NCBI GenBank assembly: GCA_023391285.1 | Contig: JAEWBF010000125.1 | Span: 1 to 64,000 of the forward strand | Length of the DNA stretch: 64,000 nucleotides | Reading direction: 5' to 3' | Origin: Verrucomicrobiota bacterium | Lineage (GTDB): Bacteria > Verrucomicrobiota > Verrucomicrobiia > Opitutales > Opitutaceae | Part shown: piece by piece, positions 26,425-34,349 of the stretch | How positions within the stretch are numbered: position 1 is the first letter of the stretch | Layout: every line of letters begins with the position of its first letter | Notes under the pieces: generated by a model | Told to the model about the DNA's origin: nothing | The model's database searches: none | The model's input: the letters and a program-made list of their open reading frames with translations, nothing else | Made by a program: the position numbers and the translations under genes

Positions 26425-29400
26425 TTATCGCCGATCCGCCGCCGTCGCCGTGCTCACCGCTTCCAACGCCGCATCGAGCGCCTGCATGCGCACGGGCTTC
26501 GTCAGATGTTGCAGGAAGCCGGCCGCGCGACTGCGCGCCACATCTTCTTCCATGCCGTAACCAGTCAGCGCGATTCCCTTCAACCCGAGCCGATCGCGAA
26601 ACTCGGCCATCAATTCATACCCGGTTCCGTCCGGCAGCCCGATGTCCGAAATCAACAGGTCGAACTCGCCCGCCCGCGCGAGTTCGCGCGCTTCCGTCGC
26701 ACTCGCCGCCGAACGCACTTCGTAACGCCGCCGCACCAACAAATGCTCCAACGCCGCTCGCGTTGCCGCGTGATCCTCTACCAGCAGGATCCGCCCGATC
26801 CTTCCCCGCGGCGTTGCCACCGGCACTCCACCGATCGCACTCGGCTGAACCCCCCGCGGCGCCTCCGTCCCCAGCAGCGGCAGCTCCACCCGGAAGGTCG
26901 CCCCGTGATCGCGTCCGTCGCTCTTCGCAGAAATTTGGCCGTGATGCAGCTCCACCACCCGCCGCGAAATCGCCAGCCCCAACCCCAGACCGCCGAAGCG
27001 GTGTGACCCGCCATGCCCCGCATGATCGCCTTGCGCGAACGCTTCGAAGACCCGCTCCAGCTCCGCCGGCGTGATCCCAATTCCCGTGTCCGAAATCTCC
27101 ACCACCACTTTCCCCCGCTCACGTTCCACGCGGCTTTCGATCCGCACTCGCCCGCTCATGGGAGTGAACTTCAACGCATTCTTCAGGATATTCCAAAACA
27201 CCTGCTGCAGCCGCACCGAATCGCCCAGCACTTGCTGCGGCTCCGCCGGCGGCAGGACCGTCAGCTCGATGTGCTTCGCCGCGAACTCCGCCCGCACGGT
27301 CGCCAAAGCGTCTCCGACAACCGTGGCGAGATCCGTCGGCCTGCGATCGAGCGCGAGTTTTCCGCGGGTGATCCGCGTCAAGTCGAGCAGGTCGTCGATC
27401 AACCGCGCCTCGAGTTCCACGCTCTTCCGGATCGTGTCGAAATCCGCGCGCGTCCGCGGCGGCAGCTGATCGTCCGTCGCCGCCTCGCTGGCCAGAAGCA
27501 GCACCGGGCTGAGCGGCGTGCGCAACTCATGCGACAGCGCCGCAAGAAAATCGTCCTTCGCGCGCGATGCCGCCACCGCTTCGTCGCGCGCCCGCTCCAA
27601 TTCCGTCTCGGCCCGCTTGCGCTGCGTGATATCCGTCAACACCACCACGAGTCCGGTGATTACGCCGTCCGCCGTCCGCTCGGGCACGAAGACAATGTGC
27701 CCCCAGCGGCGGGCGCCGCGGATCGGGATTTCCATCTCGAACTCCACCCGCTCGCCGGCCAGCGCGCGATCCATCTGGTCCCGCGCCCGTTCATACGCTT
27801 CCGGCCCCGCGACCTCCGCCACGTGTTTCCCCACGATCTCCTGCGGCGACATCCCATAGCGCTCCGCATAGGAGCGATTCACGAAGCGATACCGATGGTG
27901 ATGGTCGAGTTGCGCCAGGAACACGGAGGCATGATCCGTCACCAACCGCAGCTGCTCCTCGCTCTTCCGCAACGCTCGCTCGGCCTGCTGGCGCTCCGTC
28001 ACATCGACCATGATACACACCGCGCCGCGCACCGAACCGTCCTCCGCCAGCAGCGGCGTCCCGCTGCCATAAACCCAAGTCGATGTGCCGTCCGGAAATC
28101 GGAATTCGAAATCCTCGTTCACCACCGGCTGCTTCGTGCGAATAGCCTTCTGCAACGGCAGTTCGTTTTCGGAGATCCGTTTGCCGTTGCGAAACAGCTC
28201 GATTTTCCGGGTCGCGATCACCGTATCGGCTCGCACCGCCATGTTCTCCCCCGGCGCGACCCGCATCATCGCGTAAGCCGTCGCATTGCCCGTCACTCGC
28301 GTGCATTCCGCATCGTGCGCCATCCAGATGCCCGCCGGCGCCACTTGCGTGAGCACCTCGAGCTCCTGCCGGCGCGCACGCTCGGCATTGCGGCTCGCAT
28401 GCATCGCTTGCTCCGCCTTCCGGCGATCTTCGATGTCCACGCACGATCCGATATAGCCGGCAAATTCACCGCCTTCTTCGCGCGGCACGCCGCGACTCAG
28501 ATGCCAGCGATACTCCCCGTCGTGCCGCCGGAGGCGATACTCCAGGCTGAACGACTCCCGCCCGGCGAACGCCTTCTCAAATGTTGCCCACGTCCGACCC
28601 TCGTCGTCCGGATGCACGTTCGCGCGCCAGCCTTGATCCAATTCCTCCTCCAAGGTTCTGCCCACGAACTCGAGCCAGGGACGATTGCACCACACGCAGC
28701 GTTTCGCCGCATCCGTCATCCAGACCAACACGGGCGCATTGTCCGCCGCCGTCCGAAATCGCTCTTCCGTTTCCCGCAGCTTGGCCGCCGCGCGCTTTCG
28801 CTCCGTTGCGTCGATCACCACGCCCAGCCCGCGCCCCGGCCGGCCTCCTTCCGCCAGCACGACCGTGGCAAAAACATCCATCCACCCTTCGCTCCCGTCC
28901 TTCCGCCGAAAACGCCACTCGCCGGAAAAGGACGGTTCCTCGCCGCGCGCCAACTTCGCCGCCACCGCTTCGCCGGTCGGCAAATCTTCCGCCGGCACCA
29001 ATTCCCGCCAGTTTCGTCCGAGTAGTTCCTCTTCCGAAAAGCCGAGCAAGCGCGCCAGCGCTGCGTTCGCCCGCACAATCCGGCCCGTCAGGTCACACTC
29101 GAAAATCCCCACCGACGCCTGTTCGAAAATCGCCCGATACCGTCCTTCTGCCGCACTCACCCGGACCGCGGATTCTCTGCGCACCTTCGCCAGATGCACG
29201 TGCGCACCGACTCGCGCGAGTAGCTCCCTCGACCCGAACGGCTTCGTCACATAGTCGTCCGCGCCGGTATCCATTCCCTCGATGCGCGCTTCTTCGCCGG
29301 CCCGCGCCGACAGCAACACCACCGGCGTCAGCTGGGTCGCGCGATTCGCGCGCAACGCCTTCGTCAACGCGATCCCGTCCATCACCGGCATCATCACATC

Positions 29401-31458
29401 CGTCAGCACGAGATCCGGTTTCCACCTCCGCGCGATCTCCAGGGCTTCCTCGCCATCCGCCGCCGTGCGCACGTCGTAGTTCGCCGACAACAATCGCGCG
29501 ATATACTCCCGCATGTCCGCATTGTCGTCCGCGACGAGCACGCGCGGTCGCGGCCCGCTGGCCGTTTGCACCGGAGTTGTCGCAGGTTTCGCCGCATCGC
29601 GAATCCACCGCAACGATTCCTCCACAAACGCCTCTCCGCGCACCGCCGTCGACGCGAGCTCGCGCGACCCGCCGATTCGCTCCGCCGGAAGATGGGCGCG
29701 CCCCCGCGGAATCGACACGATGAAGGTCGAACCTGCTCCCAACTCGCTTTCGAGCGCAACCTCTCCGCCGTGCAGAACCGCCAGATCCTTCACCAACGCC
29801 AGACCAATCCCCGAGCCTTCATGCGTCCGGCTGAAGCTATTTTCGATCCGCTGAAACCTCTTGAAGACGTCGCCGTGATGCTCGGCCGCGATCCCCGTGC
29901 CGGTATCGCGCACCCGCAGCACGAAGCGGTCTGGCAACGTCTCCAAATGGACCAGGATCTCGCCGCGCTGCGTGAACTTGTAGGCGTTCGACAGCAGGTT
30001 GAAGACGATCTTCTCCCACATGTCGCGATCCACATACGCCGGCTCCGGCGCCGGCTCGCACGCCACGACAAACCGCAATCCCGCTTTCTCGATCGCCGCT
30101 CGAAATACCGCCGCCAGCTCCGTCGTGAGTTCCGCCAGATTCACCGGCTCGAAACTCGCCTGAATCCGCCCGGCCTCGATCCGCGAAAAATCCAGCAGCG
30201 AGTTCACCAGCTTCAGCAAGCGCAGGCTGTTGCGATGCGCCACTTCGAGCTGCAGCCGCACCGGCTCCGGTAACGCCGCGCCCCGGTTCTCGCTCAACAA
30301 CTCTTCCAGCGGACCGAGCATCAGCGTCAGCGGCGTGCGAAATTCGTGACTGACGTTGCTGAAAAAATCCGTCTTCGCCCGATCCAGTTCCGCCAACGCT
30401 TCCGCCCTCCGCCGCTCTTCGGCATACGCGCGCGCATTCGACACCGCCGTCGCCGCCTGTCCGGCGACGAGTTCCAGAAAGCTCCGATAATCGTTGTCCA
30501 ACGGACGCCGCGGGCTCGTCCCGCTCACGATGAACCCATACGGCATCGGATCTCCCGGGCGCGCGATCGGCAGCACCATCGCCGCATCCACCGGCTCCGG
30601 CCAGGGTCCCGCCTTCACCTCGCCAAACTGCGCCGTCACGCCGGCGCACACGCTGGCCGTCCCGGTGCGCACCACCTCGCGGAAGTTCCACGGATCGTCG
30701 CCATCGTTCGACGCCAGGTTCACCGTTTCCGGCGCCAGGGTCTCGAGTCCCTCAACCCCCATCGCCTCCACGCGCCGCGCCGTCTGGCCATCCGCCTCCA
30801 ACAAATAAAACAACGCGAAGGGCACATCATGCCGGTTCTCCGCCAGCACTTCCGCGGCGATCCGACACGCCTGTTCCGCCGTCTTCGCCTCGGGCGCGCG
30901 CGCGCCAAGATCCCGCAATGTCCGCAAGCGCCGCTCCCCGACGACCTGCGACGTGGTCTCCGTGATGGCCGTGAACACTCCGCCCACGCTCCCGTCCTCG
31001 ATCCGCGTCGGCGCGAACGAAAACGCGAAATAGCATTCTTCGTTGTAGCCGTGGCGCCGGAGCACCAGCAGCAAGTCGTCCGCCCACGACGCCTGCCCCG
31101 TCGTCTCCACGGTTTCGAGAATCGGCCGAATCACGCTCTCCCAAATTTCCGGCCACACCGTGATGTAGCTCTCGCCCAGCGCCCACGGATGCTTCGCGCC
31201 CACAATCGGCGTGTAAGCGTCGTTGTAGAAATACAACCGCTCCGGCCCCCAGATAATGCAGATCGGATGCCGCGACGCCAAACAGATGCTCAACGCCGTC
31301 CGCAAGCTCTGCGGCCACGCCTCCACCGGTCCCAATCCTCGTTTCGACCAGTCGATCGCGCGGAGAATCGCTCCGGCTTCGCCCCCGCCAAAAAATGGAT
31401 CGCTCGCGGCCAACGACGCGCTCGTCACTTCGCGCGCTATGTCCGTGGGCCGCTCCAT
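26425..31458 (-). CDS. Double hybrid sensor histidine kinase, multi-PAS
   Basis: 1677 residues, no clear membrane span, so cytoplasmic. Order: PAS-like sensor (about 20-170), GAF (about 175-340), first HisKA (S-H-E-F-R-T-P-L, about 372) and HATPase (about 470-590), first receiver (about 640-755, V-L-V-A-D-D-N-A-D-M), four PAS domains (about 770-1280), second HisKA (S-H-E-L-R-T-P-L, about 1306), HATPase (about 1400-1515) and second receiver (about 1555-1665, L-V-E-D-H-A-A-T-R). It thus looks like two hybrid kinases joined head to tail. The second transmitter-receiver block is very similar to the blocks at 17.3-18.5 kb and 21.5-22.7 kb. Starts 12 bp after the kinase gene at 31471. Confidence 0.93.
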   Translation of the reverse strand: MERPTDIAREVTSASLAASDPFFGGGEAGAILRAIDWSKRGLGPVEAWPQSLRTALSICLASRHPICIIWGPERLYFYNDAYTPIVGAKHPWALGESYITVWPEIWESVIRPILETVETTGQASWADDLLLVLRRHGYNEECYFAFSFAPTRIEDGSVGGVFTAITETTSQVVGERRLRTLRDLGARAPEAKTAEQACRIAAEVLAENRHDVPFALFYLLEADGQTARRVEAMGVEGLETLAPETVNLASNDGDDPWNFREVVRTGTASVCAGVTAQFGEVKAGPWPEPVDAAMVLPIARPGDPMPYGFIVSGTSPRRPLDNDYRSFLELVAGQAATAVSNARAYAEERRRAEALAELDRAKTDFFSNVSHEFRTPLTLMLGPLEELLSENRGAALPEPVRLQLEVAHRNSLRLLKLVNSLLDFSRIEAGRIQASFEPVNLAELTTELAAVFRAAIEKAGLRFVVACEPAPEPAYVDRDMWEKIVFNLLSNAYKFTQRGEILVHLETLPDRFVLRVRDTGTGIAAEHHGDVFKRFQRIENSFSRTHEGSGIGLALVKDLAVLHGGEVALESELGAGSTFIVSIPRGRAHLPAERIGGSRELASTAVRGEAFVEESLRWIRDAAKPATTPVQTASGPRPRVLVADDNADMREYIARLLSANYDVRTAADGEEALEIARRWKPDLVLTDVMMPVMDGIALTKALRANRATQLTPVVLLSARAGEEARIEGMDTGADDYVTKPFGSRELLARVGAHVHLAKVRRESAVRVSAAEGRYRAIFEQASVGIFECDLTGRIVRANAALARLLGFSEEELLGRNWRELVPAEDLPTGEAVAAKLARGEEPSFSGEWRFRRKDGSEGWMDVFATVVLAEGGRPGRGLGVVIDATERKRAAAKLRETEERFRTAADNAPVLVWMTDAAKRCVWCNRPWLEFVGRTLEEELDQGWRANVHPDDEGRTWATFEKAFAGRESFSLEYRLRRHDGEYRWHLSRGVPREEGGEFAGYIGSCVDIEDRRKAEQAMHASRNAERARRQELEVLTQVAPAGIWMAHDAECTRVTGNATAYAMMRVAPGENMAVRADTVIATRKIELFRNGKRISENELPLQKAIRTKQPVVNEDFEFRFPDGTSTWVYGSGTPLLAEDGSVRGAVCIMVDVTERQQAERALRKSEEQLRLVTDHASVFLAQLDHHHRYRFVNRSYAERYGMSPQEIVGKHVAEVAGPEAYERARDQMDRALAGERVEFEMEIPIRGARRWGHIVFVPERTADGVITGLVVVLTDITQRKRAETELERARDEAVAASRAKDDFLAALSHELRTPLSPVLLLASEAATDDQLPPRTRADFDTIRKSVELEARLIDDLLDLTRITRGKLALDRRPTDLATVVGDALATVRAEFAAKHIELTVLPPAEPQQVLGDSVRLQQVFWNILKNALKFTPMSGRVRIESRVERERGKVVVEISDTGIGITPAELERVFEAFAQGDHAGHGGSHRFGGLGLGLAISRRVVELHHGQISAKSDGRDHGATFRVELPLLGTEAPRGVQPSAIGGVPVATPRGRIGRILLVEDHAATRAALEHLLVRRRYEVRSAASATEARELARAGEFDLLISDIGLPDGTGYELMAEFRDRLGLKGIALTGYGMEEDVARSRAAGFLQHLTKPVRMQALDAALEAVSTATAADRR

Positions 31459-31470
31459 CTCACACCACCT

Positions 31471-32535
31471 TCACTCCCGCGCTCCCGCCGGAGGCGGCAG
31501 CACAAAGTAGAATTCCGATCCACCTTCCGGCCGCGCCGCATAGCCGCAACGGCCTCCGTCCAGCTCCACCAGCCGCCGGACGATCGGCAGCCCCAATCCG
31601 CGCGGCGCACCCGTTTCGTGCAACCGATGAAACGGGTGAAACAACGCGTCCCGTTTAGCCGGTGCCATCGTGCCCGTGTCCTTCACCCAGAATCGTAGCC
31701 CGCCTTCGCCTGCCGTCCAACCTACATCGATCTTCACGCCCGCACCCGCGTGTTGCAGCGCATTGCGCAACAGATTCGTCCACACCACCTCCAGCCACGC
31801 CTGATGCCCTACGACTTCCGGCCACTCGTCCGGTTGCTTCAAGGTCGCCCCCGCCTTCACCAGCGCGTGCTCGATCCGCTGAAACGCCGCCCAGAACGCG
31901 TGGCTCATCTTGAAACGCTGCGCCGGCTCAGGCGATACCGCCGCCTTCGCCACGAAGCTCATCCGCTCAATCAACTTCACCAGCCCGTCCGTCGAATCGA
32001 GAATCGGCTGCGTGAGCGGCACGTTTTGCGGCGCATCTTCCGCCAGGATTTCGCGCAACATCTCCGTGGTCGTGACGATCCCGCCCAGCGGCGTCCGCAA
32101 ATCGTGCGCCACGCGAAATCCAAAGGTCCCCATGTCACCGCGCAGCCGCGCGTTTTCCCGCCGCAACCGATGCTGCGCCAGCACGCTGCGAAAAACCCGT
32201 TCCAACACCTCCGCCCGCCATTCCTCCCGCGGCACCACCTCGGCGGACTCCGCTCCGGCAATCGCCGGCGGCGCGCCAAAAATGGCGATCGCCCACCGCG
32301 GCAATCCGCCCGCATCCAACGCCTGCTGCGCCTTCGCCAGCGTCACCGCATCCGGATTGCTCAACAACAACAGCTCCTCGCCGCGATCTCCCGCTGGCGG
32401 CACGTCGTCCAGCGACATAATCGTCTGCACCGCCACGCCCGGGAATGCGAGTTGCGCCGCCTGCGCCGACACGGCGGCGAAATCCGAGTCGTTGCCCAAG
32501 CGGAGAATAGGAGAAATCAGTGAAGCGGTGGCCAT
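31471..32535 (-). CDS. Histidine kinase with N-terminal pseudo-receiver-like domain
   Basis: 354 residues. Residues 1-120 look like a receiver-type alpha/beta fold without an obvious phospho-accepting Asp (unassigned). HisKA follows with V-A-H-D-L-R-T-P-L near residue 140, then HATPase with N-box L-L-R-N-A-L-Q-H and G-L-G-L-P-I-V. The G1 box reads D-T-G-T-M instead of D-x-G-x-G, which may weaken ATP binding. No membrane segment. Immediately upstream of the 1677-residue kinase, 12 bp apart, so probably co-transcribed; a shared phosphorelay is inference. Confidence 0.85.
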   Translation of the reverse strand: MATASLISPILRLGNDSDFAAVSAQAAQLAFPGVAVQTIMSLDDVPPAGDRGEELLLLSNPDAVTLAKAQQALDAGGLPRWAIAIFGAPPAIAGAESAEVVPREEWRAEVLERVFRSVLAQHRLRRENARLRGDMGTFGFRVAHDLRTPLGGIVTTTEMLREILAEDAPQNVPLTQPILDSTDGLVKLIERMSFVAKAAVSPEPAQRFKMSHAFWAAFQRIEHALVKAGATLKQPDEWPEVVGHQAWLEVVWTNLLRNALQHAGAGVKIDVGWTAGEGGLRFWVKDTGTMAPAKRDALFHPFHRLHETGAPRGLGLPIVRRLVELDGGRCGYAARPEGGSEFYFVLPPPAGARE

Positions 32536-32712
32536 GGTTGTCCGAAAAGTAGTGGTCGCGCGTTTGCCGTCGCGTAAGGGGAGCTCGATCCCTCTTGCAC
32601 CTCGCGGTCTTCGCAGGGCACGGAAGGATAGGTGCGGATACTTTGCGTCGCGTGCGTCGCCGCGACAACGCCGTTTTGCGTCAAAGCCTGCAGCTGGAAC
32701 CACGTGCCGCAT

Positions 32713-33168
32713 TCATCCGGTGCCAAATTGCTCCCGCACGATCTTCAACGCCGGCTCCTGCAGCCCCGTCGAACTCCAACACAGGTCGCGCTCCACTTCG
32801 CAATCGATGCCCGCATCGAAAGCCGCAAACACCACGCCGAGCACACACGCATCCGTGTCCACGCCGCACACCAGCGCCTTCTTGATCCCCGCCGCCTTCA
32901 GCCGCTCGATCGCATTCGCATCCAGGCCGTATCCGCGTTTCTCGATCACGATGTCGTCCGGTCCCGTCTCGATGATCAGCTCCGTCTCGGGCAAACCGCG
33001 CATGCACGAGGTCCGCTTCAACTTCCGATAGAACAACGTTTCCGTGTCGTTCACGAACTTCGTGAACACCCGCCGCGGAAACGTCCGCGCGCGCTCCTCG
33101 ATCTTGCGGATCAACTCCTCGGGAATGGGAAAGGCTTTTTGCAGGTCGACGATGATGATGGCGTCCAT
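32713..33168 (-). CDS. Isochorismatase-fold cysteine hydrolase
   Basis: 151 residues. The catalytic triad of the isochorismatase/nicotinamidase fold is visible: Asp8 in I-V-D-L-Q, Lys77 in I-E-K-R-G-Y, and Cys108 in V-D-T-D-A-C-V-L. Members act on nicotinamide, isochorismate or other amides; the exact substrate cannot be told. It is short for the family (many are 180-210). The frame continues upstream past 33300, but the ATG at 33168 starts the canonical first strand. Divergent from the flavoprotein gene at 33338. Confidence 0.85.
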   Translation of the reverse strand: MDAIIIVDLQKAFPIPEELIRKIEERARTFPRRVFTKFVNDTETLFYRKLKRTSCMRGLPETELIIETGPDDIVIEKRGYGLDANAIERLKAAGIKKALVCGVDTDACVLGVVFAAFDAGIDCEVERDLCWSSTGLQEPALKIVREQFGTG

Positions 33169-33187
33169 GGGAAACGAAGACGAAAAA

Positions 33188-33213
33188 GCGCCTGAGAGCG
33201 AAAGCTCAGGCGC
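33188..33213. repeat. Hairpin with 9-bp arms in the divergent gap
   Basis: Arms GCGCCTGAG / CTCAGGCGC around an 8-nt loop, in the 169-bp gap between the isochorismatase-like gene and the divergent flavoprotein gene. It could be a REP without the GTRG head or a regulatory stem. No second copy in the window. Confidence 0.55.
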
Positions 33214-33337
33214 AAGGGAAGGGGAAACAGCGGAGCCATCATAGACCCAGCCGCACCGTGATGTTCCCGACCGTCTCAACCGTTTTCGCCCGGCGTCTCC
33301 GGCCGAACCCGCTGCATCGAACCTTGTCCCTCCCTCG

Positions 33338-34276
33338 ATGCCCACCGCCGCCGCCCCTGAAGCCGCCGCCCCGCCGCTCTTTGACGTCGCCATCGTCGGC
33401 GGCGGCCCCGCCGGCCTCAACGCCGCCCTGATCCTCGGCCGTTGCGGTCGCCGCGTGCTCGTCTTCGATTCCGGCAAGCCCCGCAACGCGCACGCGCGCG
33501 CGCTCCACGGTTACCTCACCCGCGACGGCACCCACCCGATCGAACTCCGCGCCCTCGGCCGCCAACAACTCGACGCCTATCCGTCCATCGAAATTCGCGA
33601 CATCGAGATCCGCACCATCTATCGCCGCGAAAACCGTTTCGAACTCATCCCTGTTTCCGCTCCACCGGTCTCCGCCCGCATCGTCCTCCTCGCCACCGGC
33701 CGCATCGACCACGTCCCACCCAAACCCGGTTTCTCCACCTTCTATGGCCACGGCGTTCACCATTGCCCGTATTGCGACGGCTGGGAACACCGCAACGAGC
33801 CCATCGTCATCCACGGCCACGGGGAAAACGCCTTCGACCAAGCCCTGCTCCTCCTCGTCTGGAGCCGCAACGTCGTCATCTGCACCGATGGTCCTTCGCA
33901 CTTCACGCCCGCCCAAACCGAAAAACTCCGCGCCAACGGTATCCCCATCGTCGAATCCGAAATCGTCGAACTCCGCGGCGACTCCGATGGCATGCTCGCC
34001 GCGGTCGTCTTCCGCGACCGCGACCCGCTTCCCTGCCGCGCGCTGTTTTTCTGTTCCGACTGCGAGCAAAAATCCGAACTCCCCGAAAACCTCGGCTGCG
34101 AACTCGACGACGAAGGCTCCGTCAAATGCAACGGCCACGCCGCCACCAACGTTCCCGGCCTCTACGTCGCCGGCAACGTCCGCGGCGGCATCCACCTCGC
34201 CATCGTTGCCGCCGCCGAAGGCGCCGAAGCCGCCATCGCCATCAACCGCGCCCTCCACGAAGCCGACCTCCGCTGA
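33338..34276 (+). CDS. Thioredoxin-reductase-like FAD/NAD(P) oxidoreductase
   Basis: 312 residues. FAD motif V-G-G-G-P-A-G near residue 22, the redox C-P-Y-C pair near residue 148 in H-H-C-P-Y-C-D-G-W-E, a central NAD(P) segment (I-V-I-H-G-H-G-E-N) and the C-terminal Y-V-A-G-N-V-R-G-G. This matches low-molecular-weight thioredoxin-reductase relatives, though C-P-Y-C replaces the usual C-A-T-C and the pyridine-nucleotide loop G-x-G-x-x-A is changed to G-H-G-E-N-A. It may serve disulfide or quinone-type partners other than thioredoxin. Upstream of a TonB receptor on the same strand, 73 bp apart. Confidence 0.85.
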   Translation: MPTAAAPEAAAPPLFDVAIVGGGPAGLNAALILGRCGRRVLVFDSGKPRNAHARALHGYLTRDGTHPIELRALGRQQLDAYPSIEIRDIEIRTIYRRENRFELIPVSAPPVSARIVLLATGRIDHVPPKPGFSTFYGHGVHHCPYCDGWEHRNEPIVIHGHGENAFDQALLLLVWSRNVVICTDGPSHFTPAQTEKLRANGIPIVESEIVELRGDSDGMLAAVVFRDRDPLPCRALFFCSDCEQKSELPENLGCELDDEGSVKCNGHAATNVPGLYVAGNVRGGIHLAIVAAAEGAEAAIAINRALHEADLR

Positions 34277-34289
34277 GCTCCCAAAAACT

Positions 34290-34316
34290 TGTCATTCTGA
34301 GCGAAGCGGAGAATCC
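34290..34316. repeat. TCATTCTGAGCGAAG-type dispersed element
   Basis: The string around TCATTCTGAGCGAAGCGGAG matches a short dispersed sequence that I recall from many unrelated bacterial genomes, usually as TCATTCTGAGCGAAGCGAAG. It lies 34 bp before the TonB receptor ATG. Single copy in this window. Confidence 0.55.
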
Positions 34317-34349
34317 AGTTGGACCCTCGCGCGTCCTCACACCACCCGA

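Noticed and set aside
26425..31458. Split of the 1677-residue kinase into two genes
   Set aside because: The frame is continuous between the first receiver and the following PAS domain, with no internal stop or intergenic gap.
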